Assembly: GCA_956465555.1 (NCBI GenBank)
Contig: OY101118.1
Span: 248,001 to 312,000 of the forward strand
Direction of reading: 5' to 3'
Source of the DNA: Nitzschia sp. pyKryTriq1
Lineage: Eukaryota; Bacillariophyta; Bacillariophyceae; Bacillariales; Bacillariaceae
Length of the DNA stretch: 64,000 nt
Below are positions 42,964-53,189 of the stretch, piece by piece (the first letter of the stretch is position 1; each line of letters opens with the position of its first letter). The notes under the pieces are model-generated. The model saw nothing but the letters and a program-made list of their open reading frames with translations, ran no database searches and was not told where the DNA came from. The position numbers and the translations under genes are program-made.

Positions 42964-43691
42964 GATTTAGATGTGCTTTTGCGTTGTTGTTGTTGTCGTT
43001 CGTCAGTGTGTGTTTTTCGAAATTATGAGAACCACAAATGAGAAAGATTTCGATTCGAAGTTGGTGGGATTGGAGAAGGTCAAGTTGTCAGGCCTTTTGC
43101 GAGGACTATCCGAACTCTCCGTTTAAGGTCCATAGGCCACAACAAACAGACGCTACAGTATTAAAGGAGGAAGGCCATAATGAAAGAGGCTCTACATCTT
43201 GACGTTGTTCGGGCGAAATCGGAGGCCTACCGTACAGCCTATCTATGTACCTGTACTGTACGTACCGGTACCTGGAACGTGTGTACTGTAGAGTAATGTA
43301 CCCGTCGTACTGTGCAATACAGAACGCACGTAAGAAGAAGAAGCAAGAAGGTCCATCGATTAGTCTGTCCTCCGTTCTCATTCTTTCTCTCAAAACTGGC
43401 GCCAATACGAAAGCGCCATCAAAAAATATGTTATGAATGATCACGCTTCAATCCTTCATGGCGCCAAGCATGAGTTCGCTTCCCCTAAAATTCGTCCCTT
43501 GATAAAATTTCTGCACAGCAGTTTTCCCGAGAGAAACAAGAGTTCGGCCTGCGGACCTCGCAAGCAAATACTGTGCATAGAAAACTAGAAGCAGTCTGAT
43601 CTCCCTTAGTAGCTACAGTAGTAGGCGTAGAATAGGTCTACCTACTAGCTAGTAGAGAGAGACTACAACTTCACTAGTAGATTCCTGTAGC
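42964..43691. other. Intergenic region with one dispersed repeat
   Basis: No gene is seen. It holds GTACCGGTACC words near 43260, the dispersed repeat at 43446-43490 and TAGTAG clusters near 43610-43680. Confidence 0.5.
43446..43490 (+). repeat. Dispersed 44-base repeat, copy 2
   Basis: CTTCAATCCTTCATGGCGCC and its continuation match 24797-24840 in the same orientation. The flanks do not match. Confidence 0.75.
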
Positions 43692-45329
43692 TTAGACGGC
43701 TCGATGTCTCTTCTTCGGTCGTTCATCAAGTTCTTGTCGGAAGCCGCCCTTGTCATTGTCGGATTCCAGTCTGCTGCTGCAAACACTGCTAGTACGGCTG
43801 GGAGCAGAGTATGGTGACGATTCTTCGTCGTCTTCGTCTGACGAGACCGAACTGCTGTTCATCGTCTCCTCCCGTGGGTGCCACACAAAGCCTAGACTCT
43901 CCAAGGCCTGGATACGTTCTTTCGTGATGTGACAGTCGGACTTTCCACACTTGCGTTTTTTGTACTGGCGTCGCTGGTGATGAACCCATGTTCCTAGTTT
44001 GGGGTTGTTGGAGTAGCCAGTAGGAACCAAGCACGTCCCGTACTTTTCTTTGAATTCAGTAAGCTCCCGGAAACGTTCCATCCAAATAGCTTCATGCGTA
44101 TCCCAGCAGAAGCCAACACCAGTAAGGGCCTTGATTCGTTGATCAGTCATGTGAGACTTCTTGCCTTGTTTCCGTAGAGAGTAATGTCGCCTTTGTTCCT
44201 TAACCCACAATCCGAGGCGAGGGAACTTCGTGTGGCTCAGGGGAACATGGCAGTGACCGTTTTCTTGACGGAATTTGATGAGATCGTTGAGTTGGCGATC
44301 CCACGCTGCTTCCTGTGCATTCCATGCGAAATCAAGTTTCTCCAAGATTCGGATTCGTTCGTGCGAGATACTGCTCGGCTTGCCACTCTTGAATAGCTTG
44401 TACTGTTTTCGTTGCTCGGCAACCCAGCTTGCCAGCCGTGCGTTCTCGGGGTACCCACGCGGAACTATGCAATCTCCAAAGCGGTCCTTGTACTGCTTGA
44501 GCTCTTCGAATGTGGATATCCACTTGCTGGACGATGTTTTCTTGTTGTCGTTGTTTTTGTCGCTGTTGGGCACCACCGCGGTATTACCACTTGTCGTCAC
44601 TGCTGTTGGTGTAGCAGAGGAAGAAGAAGATGTCGGCCAACAGGATGCTCGAGCTTTCTTCTTGAGCCCTGAAGAAATTGTTGGTCTGGGAGTAGAGGTG
44701 GTGGTGTTGTTCTTGCTTCGTCGTCGGTCGGTGTTTTCTCCTTCTTGGGTGGGCTGGGACTCTGAGTTCTTGACCAAAACCCTATTACAAGCATCAGCGG
44801 TAGCCCCCAAGAAGCGGTGGACCTGCTGTTGGTGGTGGTGAGTCGTCCGCGCGACGATTTCTTCTCGACTGCTCCCACCAGCTACACCAGAAAGGAGAAG
44901 CTTGTTGATCATGATCTGGTGCTGACCGTTGTTGCGCTGATCAGAAATAAGGGGGATTCCACACCCACAGCTTACGATGCCGTTGGTTGCTTGAATGATT
45001 CCAGCCATCGAACAAGGATGGTAACGAGATGGCGGTGCTCGCATAGAGGAAGAAGAAACGCTCGGAGGACGAGGAAACAAGAACAAGCTGGAAATCTGGT
45101 GTTGGCGCTGGTGTGCCGCAGCATGCTGTTCCTGCTGTGCAACGACTAAAGCAGCGAGATCATTTCGCAACAGCAAGCGCTGAGATATGTCCAAAGGGAT
45201 CATGCTGTAATGTTTACTTTTGGCAGAAGTGGGGAGGAACGACGAAAAATGTGAGACTCGGCGCTTCCTTCTAGTCTCTAATAGTAGTTGTAGAACGAAT
45301 AGGGAGCGAGCTGCTTTTTTCTGCGTCAT
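43692..45329 (-). CDS. Protein with three helicase-associated (HA) domains
   Basis: The frame runs 545 residues from ATG 45329 (MTQKKAARSL). A later ATG giving MIPLDISQRLLLRNDLAAL is another possible start. The N-terminal 270 residues are Ser/Gln/Thr-rich without a domain. From about residue 268 there are three consecutive repeats of about 70 residues: FEELKQYKDRFGDCIVPRGY with LASWVAEQRKQYKLFKSGK, then LIKFRQENGHCHVPLSHTKF with LGLWVKEQRRHYSLRKQGK, then LTEFKEKYGTCLVPTGYSNN with LGTWVHHQRRQYKKRKCGK. Each ends with an IxxLExLGFxW-type segment. This is the helicase-associated domain first seen beside bacterial helicases and expanded without a helicase in diatoms. It is thought to bind nucleic acid. 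The C-terminus is Ser/Asp-rich and ends with a basic KKRHRAV. Confidence 0.9.
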   Translation of the reverse strand: MTQKKAARSLFVLQLLLETRRKRRVSHFSSFLPTSAKSKHYSMIPLDISQRLLLRNDLAALVVAQQEQHAAAHQRQHQISSLFLFPRPPSVSSSSMRAPPSRYHPCSMAGIIQATNGIVSCGCGIPLISDQRNNGQHQIMINKLLLSGVAGGSSREEIVARTTHHHQQQVHRFLGATADACNRVLVKNSESQPTQEGENTDRRRSKNNTTTSTPRPTISSGLKKKARASCWPTSSSSSATPTAVTTSGNTAVVPNSDKNNDNKKTSSSKWISTFEELKQYKDRFGDCIVPRGYPENARLASWVAEQRKQYKLFKSGKPSSISHERIRILEKLDFAWNAQEAAWDRQLNDLIKFRQENGHCHVPLSHTKFPRLGLWVKEQRRHYSLRKQGKKSHMTDQRIKALTGVGFCWDTHEAIWMERFRELTEFKEKYGTCLVPTGYSNNPKLGTWVHHQRRQYKKRKCGKSDCHITKERIQALESLGFVWHPREETMNSSSVSSDEDDEESSPYSAPSRTSSVCSSRLESDNDKGGFRQELDERPKKRHRAV

Positions 45330-46138
45330 CGCGACTTCTCTGTGCGTGCACGTAAGGTCTCATATTCTTCTGTTTCCGCTTCATCTTCACATAATCCTGC
45401 TGAGTAGGAATGCATGGGGCTTAATAAATATCCCCAACATAAACTTACTTGAACCAAGCTTGAACATTCCCTCGATTTTTTATCTATCGATCCCTTCATT
45501 GAAAATCGCCCTCGATCATGGGCTTATCATTTCAGAAAAATCAAATAGGAAGCCATCGGTATGTAGTATTTCAACAAAGACATGAGAATGAATATGCCTA
45601 ATTCATTCCTTCTCAGCGCTCCGGACTATTACGCACCTCAATCCTCAATCCTGCACCGCAGTTTCTTATTAGGAGTCTTATTTCTTGAAGCAAGAGCTCC
45701 AGCGAAGCTCATACATACAGTACCGTATGAATGCTCTACACGTACCGGTACCTGGTACCGAGTCTACGTGTGCTCTACGTTTTCTGCATGCTCCAACGCA
45801 ACGTCTATCTGCCTCAGAACGGATTATGTGCCGCCTTGATTGGGTGCGCCAGCCGACCCGAGCTTTCTGGCAACACCTCTCATCATCAGATCATAAGTGT
45901 TAGGGTAGGTACAATATCATAATGTACTGTACCCTGGTACCGGCACAATAGACCCGAGTATTCCTCGTCGGTAGAATGCATTATTGTGATGGCTATGTCA
46001 GAGGAGTCGACACGACGACGAGCAAGGAACTACTTCAACAACGGGAGGATTCGTCGATTAGATACAAAAGTGGCGTCGCCTACTACCACCAAGACATGAA
46101 CTTTGCAGAAATAAACAAAGCATTTTTTCAGTCAACGC
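45330..46138. other. Intergenic region without a supported gene
   Basis: I see only AT-rich sequence and GTACCGGTACC words near 45738-45760. Short open frames have no coding merit. Confidence 0.5.
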
Positions 46139-48157
46139 TTAAATAAAAATACCGATACCATGAGGGCCCTTTATCGCTTCCCGCGCGATGCCTTTCATCA
46201 CTTCCCCATCAAACAGCTGCAGGTCGTAGAGCCCATCAATCCTACACTCCACGACCTTTGCAGAAGACCAGTTGCAAGAAGAACGGCCCAAGGAGGAGGA
46301 CGAGCTTATTGCAAGGTTCCTCACTTCTACTTGATCTCCGTTCAAAAGAAGATGCAGCTTTTCATCATCATTCGCAGAGGCTGCTGGTTTGCCGCCGGAA
46401 GCCCATGTTCGCAGTTCCGTTCGGCTGTCATCCAACCTCTCGAAAAACGCTGGCACCCGAAAAATGCTCAGTCGTTCCATCTGCTGGTGCTGGCTGATCC
46501 TACCGGTATTGCTGTTCTCACCAGCAGCAGACCATGGTATGATTTCTGTCCTTCTGACTATCTCTTCGTCCATTGCCGAAATGTACATTTCCCGGTGCGT
46601 CGTGAGAATCTGCTGCCCAATGGAGAAAAATTTGCTGACAATCTCTCGACACTGATTCATATTCAAAGTGATATCGTCCTTTTGCTTGGCATCATTCATC
46701 ATCTCAGCGCTGACTCTCTTGTTGACCAAGTATAGTTCTCTGGCAACCTCTTCCAGATGAGCCGATGGTAGTGTTACTTCCTGAGTTCTTGCTAAGTCTT
46801 TTCCAGGAGCAGGAAGCATCGAGGAGTTCACTGCCACCAACCAGGCCCCGTCGACCGAAGCAAACAGTTGTTCCCGAAGCGTTTCCGTCAGGGTATGGAT
46901 GGTCTCCATACACGATTCATCATCCACAGTCGCACCAGTCTTGGCGAGAACGTCAAGTAAGCCAAACTTGAAGAGTCCCATTCTCCGCATCGAAAGATAA
47001 TTCATGGACCAAACATGGCTGTCGAGACCCACTGTCATGTGAATTGACCAATCCTGATTGTTAAAGTCCTTCTTGGGGGGAACTTCTTCTTGGTAGCACG
47101 ATAACGTGTCGGTGGTATGGGGGAAGCGCGCCGGGACAAAGAGCAAGTCTCCGGGATGGAGTGTAGCTTCAAAGAGGAGCCGCGACCCAGACTCCTCGAG
47201 CGTCTGTAAAGTCAGCCTGTCGGCGCCTTTCCCTCTTGCAAATGGGTCTACGACGGGGTGATTGTTCTGCTTATTTCTGTTGCTACTATCGTTGTTGGTT
47301 GGAGAAAAGATCTTCCAGTGCTTGCGGCCCTGGGTTTGTATCACGAGTACATCTTGTTTGTCCGTGTGGGGCGGCGCCGAGACTTTGGCATCCCCCCTTG
47401 TCACGTACATGTTGAGACAAACACCGGCAAACAAGCCATTGAGACCGTCCAGTGCAGCGAGGGAAGCCGCTGCCAGAGTGGAAGAAATGTAAGCGCCCGC
47501 CGAGTTAAATATGACGGTCCCTTTGGCCGCTTGGACATCCGAAAAAGAGACTCGTGAGCCTGAAAACGAGTACGGTCCCGGTTCACTGTTGATACTGTCT
47601 CGTTGTTCGTCCTCTAATATATATCGACTTTTCGCCACTGGCTTTGTTCTCCATCCATCGTTTTCGTGTCTACCGGTAGAGCCTTCTTCAGCATCGAGAA
47701 AGTCGCTTTCGATTGCCTTCTCTAACTCGGCTGTCCCAAAAATGACGAGTGGAGCAGCGTCTCCGCATCGGACTAGAAGCGGTGTATTGGTTGAACAAGA
47801 AGACCGACGAGGGGCGTCTTCTTCTCCACCATCGTTTGTAGTTCGCCTTAGCTGTTCCCCTAATTCTGTGAACAGCGCATGAGTTCTTGCCAACGCCTCG
47901 TTCTCTGCATGGGTATAAACGCTCGGGGTTTGACCCAAGAATCTTCGAGCCCATGCTTCCGACTTGGCACTGGCAATGATACCACCGACCCCTCGACTGC
48001 TGATACTTCTGGTAATATGATCATCTGATTGTGATCGAAACGAGGATGATGCAGGTTGAAGAGCAGAAACTTTTAGAATCCAATGATGTTGTCTGATGTT
48101 GATGCTGCAAGTGAAAAATACCAGCAACAGCTTTGGGAAGCACTTTGTAATAAGCAT
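46139..48157 (-). CDS. JmjC/cupin-type Fe(II)/2-oxoglutarate oxygenase, secretory or plastid targeted
   Basis: The 672-residue product starts at ATG 48157 with a hydrophobic signal-like stretch, CFPKLLLVFFTCSINI, followed by VSALQPASSSFR, which may be a diatom plastid bipartite start. The oxygenase core spans about residues 215-390: LNMYVTRGDAKVSAPPHTDK with the metal-binding H-x-D, DVLVIQTQGRKHWKIFSPTN, then LHPGDLLFVPARFPHTTDTL with the second His. This matches the JmjC/cupin_4 layout of ribosomal oxygenases (RIOX, bacterial YcfD). The C-terminal half has a region with RRMGLFKFGLLDVLAK that resembles the winged and dimerisation parts of that family, and a long tail. Hydroxylation of a protein substrate is the family's job; the target here is unknown. 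Confidence 0.85.
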   Translation of the reverse strand: MLITKCFPKLLLVFFTCSINIRQHHWILKVSALQPASSSFRSQSDDHITRSISSRGVGGIIASAKSEAWARRFLGQTPSVYTHAENEALARTHALFTELGEQLRRTTNDGGEEDAPRRSSCSTNTPLLVRCGDAAPLVIFGTAELEKAIESDFLDAEEGSTGRHENDGWRTKPVAKSRYILEDEQRDSINSEPGPYSFSGSRVSFSDVQAAKGTVIFNSAGAYISSTLAAASLAALDGLNGLFAGVCLNMYVTRGDAKVSAPPHTDKQDVLVIQTQGRKHWKIFSPTNNDSSNRNKQNNHPVVDPFARGKGADRLTLQTLEESGSRLLFEATLHPGDLLFVPARFPHTTDTLSCYQEEVPPKKDFNNQDWSIHMTVGLDSHVWSMNYLSMRRMGLFKFGLLDVLAKTGATVDDESCMETIHTLTETLREQLFASVDGAWLVAVNSSMLPAPGKDLARTQEVTLPSAHLEEVARELYLVNKRVSAEMMNDAKQKDDITLNMNQCREIVSKFFSIGQQILTTHREMYISAMDEEIVRRTEIIPWSAAGENSNTGRISQHQQMERLSIFRVPAFFERLDDSRTELRTWASGGKPAASANDDEKLHLLLNGDQVEVRNLAISSSSSLGRSSCNWSSAKVVECRIDGLYDLQLFDGEVMKGIAREAIKGPHGIGIFI

Positions 48158-49322
48158 CCAACTCGGAATCGCGGCCTTTCTTTGACCTGACCTTGTTGAA
48201 TAACCAAAGGAACGCAGTTCGGAGAGGGCTGCTAATATGGTCCACTATTACTACTATTCGATCGGCAAGAGAGGAGCGGAATGGATCGATTTTATGAAAT
48301 GATGCTGCTGGTCGTCCTCCATGGTAGATGATACTACTGTAGGGATACCGGTACTATTTTAATGTGTTGGTGATTTGAGTGGTGGTGCTGCATGCGCGAG
48401 AGATGATAATATGTGCTGGGATATCATAATACATAAGTTGTGGTGTTTTGGTTTTTGACACGGTCGCCCGGTGTACCGCATGAAAAATGCGACCAACAAT
48501 AACGCACACCTCTCGCATGATGTCACCACGAACTAATTATTTGAAAGTAGTAGTCTGCCGGCAATAATCTTTACCGGTACTACTGCTCTACCCGAGTAGA
48601 ATAGCTCTACTCTACTACTACTAGAGCTAGAGTACAGTAGTAGAGAGTAATACGCAGTAGGAGTACTACTAACAATAATAACTTCGAGTAATAGGTAGAC
48701 TACGTGAGTAAATAACCAGCGAAACTACTACGAAGTCTACGCAACGGCCGTAGTCTACTACTGCACTTTTTCGCTGCTTTAGCTACTTTGTACGATATAC
48801 TACTACTAAAAGTAGCTACTCTCTACTAGAGTAGTAGAGCTATTAGTAGAAGAGAGAGGATCCGTTGTGGCTGTCCAATCGTCATTAAAATAGTACGAGG
48901 CCTCCACCGCTACCACTACTTTTGTGAGCCATTCCTCATTCTATTGGGAAGAATAAAAGATACTTTTTACAAAGGAGGAGGAGAGAGTACGGTCTACTAC
49001 TCTGCTACAAAAGTAGCAACTAGAGTATGGGGACCTCTTTCCATTTTTGAGCGGCTCTTGTTGCTATTGTCATTCCTCGGTCTGATATAATACTCGTACG
49101 CACTCGCGGTACCAAAAACGTACTGCTTATTTCTAGCTCTGTTTACTTTGATGTATTCAGCAATCACCTACGCTAAAATTAAGTACCCCGGGTATCAACA
49201 TATGATTGACGTAAAGCCTGTGGGGTTTGCCTCTATTATTGGCTTTATTGACTCAGCAGTACAGTACCAGTACGAGTACTCTACTAGAGTCCTCGGGAGG
49301 CCTCATCGATGCTGGCTGGTAG
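48158..49322. other. Intergenic region rich in TAGTAG/CTACTA words
   Basis: No gene is supported. It has many GTA/CTA trinucleotide clusters between 48550 and 48860 and an interrupted form of the recurring word, with TTTTTCGCTGCTTT at about 48767-48780 and TACGATATA starting at 48791. Confidence 0.5.
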
Positions 49323-50396
49323 CTAGCCACCCGCCCGCCAGTTCACCCTTTCATCCTCCACGCATGTCAAATTACCTCCCACGTTACAAATAGCACACGC
49401 CACACCCTTCAACAAGGCTGCTTCTTCCGGTGTGGGGAGTGGCAAGGGCTCCACATCCGGCGGCTGCATGTATCGTGCCGTGTCCCACCATGAGGGATCG
49501 TAGGTGGGCGGTTCCTCTCCCACAATAGTGGCAAATAACACAAAGGCTTCCAATAAGGTGCCATGAGGACTTGGATGAAAGTCGTCTCGCGCATAGAGCC
49601 ATTCCCAGCTGAAAATACTGGAATCATCACCATCGGTGTCAACCTTGGGATAGTTGTTCCGTACGTATTGATAGGCCAGCCCGACGGGTGCCACCTTCGA
49701 ATTCGGAATCACTTGCTGATATTGGGAGTATCCTTCTTGGAGTTTCTCCGTAAATTCATCAAAGGACCCCAATTCATCAGCATCCTTGACAGGTTTTCGA
49801 TAGGCAGCCGTCATTAGAAAGACAACGACCGGATTCGGCGGATCCAAGGTTTGGAACAGAGGAAGATACACCGTCTCGAGTGCTTTCATCGTATTCTTTC
49901 GGCTGTCTAAGCGGGCCGGCGATTGCGTGTGATCGTTCATAATTACAAAGTCCCAGCTATTGGATGTCAACAAATCTTGTACCGTCGGACTTCCAATATC
50001 GTACGTGCCGTCCGGTCGAAGAGCATTGGGTGTGGCAAATTTGGCGGCCATGCCGTTGCCCTTTGTGGGCAAAGATACGAGTGAGGCACCACCGCGGAGA
50101 CACGAATCTTGCACCACCACATTGTTGATATTGTTCTCGGGTCCATCGGGTCCATAATATGCCTTGAACATCCGTTCCAGTAATCGAGGACAATCATTGT
50201 AATACTGAATCGAATTGCCGATATGTGCCACTTTAATACCTTTCGCGGTGCTGATGGTTGCCGATGAATTTTGAAAATCCACCATGTTCAAATCCAACGC
50301 ACGACTACGAGCACTAAAAGAGGAAATCACAATTGCCGAAAGACTGAGGAAATAGAAGGCGATGGATACAAGTGATCTGGGCAATCTTCTTATCAT
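49323..50396 (-). CDS. Secreted SGNH/GDSL-like hydrolase
   Basis: The 357-residue protein starts at ATG 50396 (MIRRLPRSLVSIAFYFLSLS) with a clear signal peptide whose hydrophobic core is residues 9-26 and a likely cut after ARSRA. The SGNH signature blocks follow: VAHIGNSIQYYNDCP with the nucleophile Ser in G-N-S, LRGGASL, SWDFVIMNDHTQSPAR with the Asn/Asp/His block and a late WLYARDDFHPSPHGTLLEA that supplies the catalytic Asp and His. Family members are esterases, lipases or carbohydrate deacetylases acting outside the cell or in the secretory path. The short Cys-containing tail VACAICNVGGNLTC could form disulfides. Substrate not predicted. Confidence 0.8.
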   Translation of the reverse strand: MIRRLPRSLVSIAFYFLSLSAIVISSFSARSRALDLNMVDFQNSSATISTAKGIKVAHIGNSIQYYNDCPRLLERMFKAYYGPDGPENNINNVVVQDSCLRGGASLVSLPTKGNGMAAKFATPNALRPDGTYDIGSPTVQDLLTSNSWDFVIMNDHTQSPARLDSRKNTMKALETVYLPLFQTLDPPNPVVVFLMTAAYRKPVKDADELGSFDEFTEKLQEGYSQYQQVIPNSKVAPVGLAYQYVRNNYPKVDTDGDDSSIFSWEWLYARDDFHPSPHGTLLEAFVLFATIVGEEPPTYDPSWWDTARYMQPPDVEPLPLPTPEEAALLKGVACAICNVGGNLTCVEDERVNWRAGG

Positions 50397-51081
50397 GCTC
50401 TAGCTGAGAAAGAGAATACCGGAATTGTTTTGTGTTGTGTTGTGGATTGTGTGCTGCTTTGCTTTTTGTGCTAATATTTGCTCACCGCGTTGTTTCTCCG
50501 CATTTACTACGAGCACAAGTAGCAGTTATCCTGCAAGAAGTAAGCACGCGTAGTAAGAGTACTGTACTAAAGTTCTTTCTCGATGGGAATGCGACCGTTG
50601 GCAATACGATACCGGGTACTGTGAATGTAGTCGAAAAATAATCTACCATAAAATCTACTAACAATAACACGGGGTTCTCATCTCCGAAATCGTACAAGTC
50701 GGTGCGCTCTCACCCCTTTTGGACGCGAAATGCGTCAAGTCGGTTGGAGAGCCGAAAGCACACGGTGGGCACGCGGTGTCAACAAGTCGCGAAACACAAC
50801 AGTAGCTAGTATTATGATGCATCTCGTAGCAGTACTTGTACAACTACTTGTACTTGTACTCGTCTCTACTCTAGCTAGAGCTACTAGCTAGTAGTAGAGT
50901 AGAGAGCTGAGGTAATTTAGTAACTACTGTCACTCTAGTAGTACTAAGTACTATATCGTAAAGCAGCGAAGTACTAGTACTACTACACTCTGTGGCTGCT
51001 TTACGATATTACAAGTACTGACTAAAAATAATTCTAGAGAGTCGCTAGCTTGCTCGCTGATGGCACTACACAGTACTACTA
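50397..51081. other. Intergenic region with an inverted repeat
   Basis: No gene is seen. The notable item is the 15-base inverted repeat at 50953-51009. The rest is CTACTA-type words and GTAC sequences. Confidence 0.5.
50953..51009. repeat. Perfect 15-base inverted repeat, hairpin candidate
   Basis: ATATCGTAAAGCAGC at 50953-50967 is the exact reverse complement of GCTGCTTTACGATAT at 50995-51009, with a 27-base loop. The arm is the same word found at 17355-17371 and in partial form at 35973 and 48771. Confidence 0.85.
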
Positions 51082-51634
51082 CTATGTGGCTTGTTTATCC
51101 TGCTTGAGACGACGGGCTTCTTCTTTTTGATAGGCATCTTCCTCTGCCATTTGCTTGCTTGATCTCGTATTCGGTCAGCAGTGGTAGGAATTCCCTCCGG
51201 CGGTACTAGCTGCTCAATGATGGATGAGGCTTCTTTCGTTTTGCTGCTGGTATTGTTCTTCTTCCCCCTGTTGAAAGCTAGCAGTATTCTTCCTCTGACG
51301 ATGATGAGAGATTTTTCCTTTTGAGGAATGCTTCTCCTGGAGTAGCTGCAATGCCTGGACTCGGATCGGGCAGAATGATTTCTTCTTCGTTGTCATCCTC
51401 ATCATTGTCGTCGTCAATATCATCCTCATTATTCTTCACCACCAGTGCGGCTTCTGGAGGTGGTTGCGCTGTGTCATTTCCTCTGCTCTCTCGTTGTGCT
51501 GCTTCTGCTGATTTGACAGCAACAGGAATGCGCGGTGCTTTCTTTTATGTTTCTTTGGGTGCCATTTGCTGTTCCTCGAGAAGAAGCTTGGCATGGAATA
51601 AAATTCGTGGGGCCGCCGTATGAAGATTCTCACG

Positions 51635-51663
<29 letters not shown>
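51082..51663 (-). pseudogene. Probable decayed gene, Glu/Asp/Ala-rich
   Basis: Pieces in different frames on the minus strand have coding character but no single open frame. The first piece reads APRILFHAKLLLEEQQMAPK and stops; the same frame then continues KKAPRIPVAVKSAEAAQRES and a very acidic EDDIDDDNDEDDNEEEIILP to a stop. A third piece in another frame, near 51082-51153, ends MAEEDAYQKEEARRLKQDKQ before a stop. The frame changes and one stop inside the likely coding part point to a broken host gene, although short introns cannot be ruled out. No family is recognised. Confidence 0.35.
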
Positions 51664-51665
<2 letters not shown>

Positions 51666-52397
51666 ACCGTCGTCCTTTATCATGACGAGCATTATTGTTA
51701 TTGCGTTGGTGTGAATTGTTTTGTCGAAAAATGCGATGAAAACGAGCGACGCGGAGGTCGATTTGCGGCGCACAGACAGTACGGTACAGTAGAATTTTTT
51801 TCAACTACACAGTAGTGCGTGAACGTTTTGAGGGGTTGTGAACGTGCGTGTTGTTATCGTGCAGCGTCTGTTCTTTGTCGGGTAGAATAAAACGTCTCAA
51901 AAGGCGACGAAACGAGCGACGCGGCGGTAGATTTATTTTTCAGCTACCGTCCGAAATCTACTTTCTTCAGTCACCGTAGACCTATTTCTACATACGGGAA
52001 ATCCGCATCTGGTAGAAAAGTACGACTTCGGTAGATTTTTCAGGGTTATGTACCCGTAGGTAGACTATGTACCGGTACTACTCTAGTAGGTAGACTTGTA
52101 CGAGTTGAGTGCCAGCCCAAAAAAACTGCAGTACAGTGGGTCCACGGGTGTAGTACTTGGTATTTTTCTAGTACTCTACTCTCTATCTAGTAGTGGAGTA
52201 GCACTATGCATTTACTATCATGCTTAGTTAGTTAGTTAGTTAGTAGTACAATCAAACTGCAGCTCGCTCCGCTCGTCGACTTAATTTTGACGACAAACCG
52301 ACGAAATTTGGAGCGTAATCCTCGCCTCGTCGAAGGAATCGAACACTTTGGCTCCCCGCAAAGAGGAAGGCGACAGAATTGGGTCCTCTAACTACCC
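51664..52397. other. Intergenic region with a gene fragment at its right end
   Basis: It holds AT-rich sequence with TAGTAG words, a TTAG run near 52228-52243 and the duplicated gene-start fragment at 52281-52376. I see nothing else. Confidence 0.5.
52281..52376 (-). pseudogene. Duplicated fragment of the start of the neighbouring tail-anchored gene
   Basis: The minus strand reads LSPSSLRGAKVFDSFDEA here, close to QSPSSLRGARVFDSLDEA at the start of the gene at 52398-53189. The initiator ATG is absent and the match ends after about 18 codons, then a stop comes at 52281. It lies only about 20 bases past the end of the intact gene, so it marks a broken tandem duplication. Confidence 0.7.
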
Positions 52398-53189
52398 CTA
52401 AAGCCCAAAGAGATCAAACTCCAGAAGAACACCAACGGTAACCCCCACAACCACCAGAACTATAAACCCTAAAAGCAGCAAGCGTCGTTGTTGACTTGTT
52501 TTCTTGTCGTTGTCGACAGTGGTAGTAGTAAGGGTGCGCGGTACTGAGGCTGCTCCTGGTGCTTGATTTTCGATATCCCCTGGCCGACTCGAGCGGGGGT
52601 TTCGGTGATTGCTTGGAGACTTCTTGTTGGTTAATGTCACAGGGGAAGATGGATGAGATCGATTGGGTGATGATTTTCCTGCTTCTTCGATTTGTCGTCG
52701 GAGGACTCGACGGGCGGCCAATTCTTGGAATAATAAATCTTCGTATTCCGCCAATTTCTTGTCGTCTTGACCAGCAGTGGCAGTAGGAGCGGACGGAGAC
52801 GCGAGGATCACTTGTCCCTCCGATTGGCTGCGTTGTATTAATTGTCGCTTGCTGTTGGAGGGTTGATTATGATTCTGATTATTATTTTTCTTCGGCGATG
52901 CCACTAAAGCTCGTTCGCTGCCAGGTCGTTTCCGTTTGGTCGGAGATTCCAATATTCTTTTCGGTACTGATTGTACCACGGGCGATTTCTCAGGGACCAA
53001 CAAGTTTCGCCGAGAAGATGATCGAGGAGAGGGGGGCTGATTTTTTGATGATTTCTTAGACGAATTTCGTCGGCCTTTGGATGATCTGGGAGGAACAATA
53101 TCTTGCGACGCCAAATTCCGAGTGTAATCGAACGCCTCATCCAAGGAATCGAACACTCTGGCCCCCCGTAAAGAGGAAGGCGACTGCAT
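52398..53189 (-). CDS. Ser/Arg-rich tail-anchored membrane protein of unknown function
   Basis: The gene starts at ATG 53189 (MQSPSSLRGARVFDSLDEAF) and encodes 263 residues. The frame is open a little further upstream but only from a non-ATG codon. The bulk is Ser/Pro/Arg/Lys-rich (KGRRNSSKKSSKNQPPSPRS), probably disordered and phosphorylated. A helical stretch, KLAEYEDLLFQELAARRVLR, lies near residues 146-165. At the very end is one strong membrane segment, LLLLGFIVLVVVGVTVGVLL, followed by only a few residues, so this is a C-terminal anchor with the rest facing the cytosol. No domain is recognised. A broken copy of its first 18 codons lies just downstream. Confidence 0.72.
   Translation of the reverse strand: MQSPSSLRGARVFDSLDEAFDYTRNLASQDIVPPRSSKGRRNSSKKSSKNQPPSPRSSSRRNLLVPEKSPVVQSVPKRILESPTKRKRPGSERALVASPKKNNNQNHNQPSNSKRQLIQRSQSEGQVILASPSAPTATAGQDDKKLAEYEDLLFQELAARRVLRRQIEEAGKSSPNRSHPSSPVTLTNKKSPSNHRNPRSSRPGDIENQAPGAASVPRTLTTTTVDNDKKTSQQRRLLLLGFIVLVVVGVTVGVLLEFDLFGL

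Noticed and set aside
46160-46735. 191-codon plus-strand frame opposite the JmjC gene
   Set aside because: The minus strand carries a clear oxygenase; the plus frame has no domain and lies on the same DNA.
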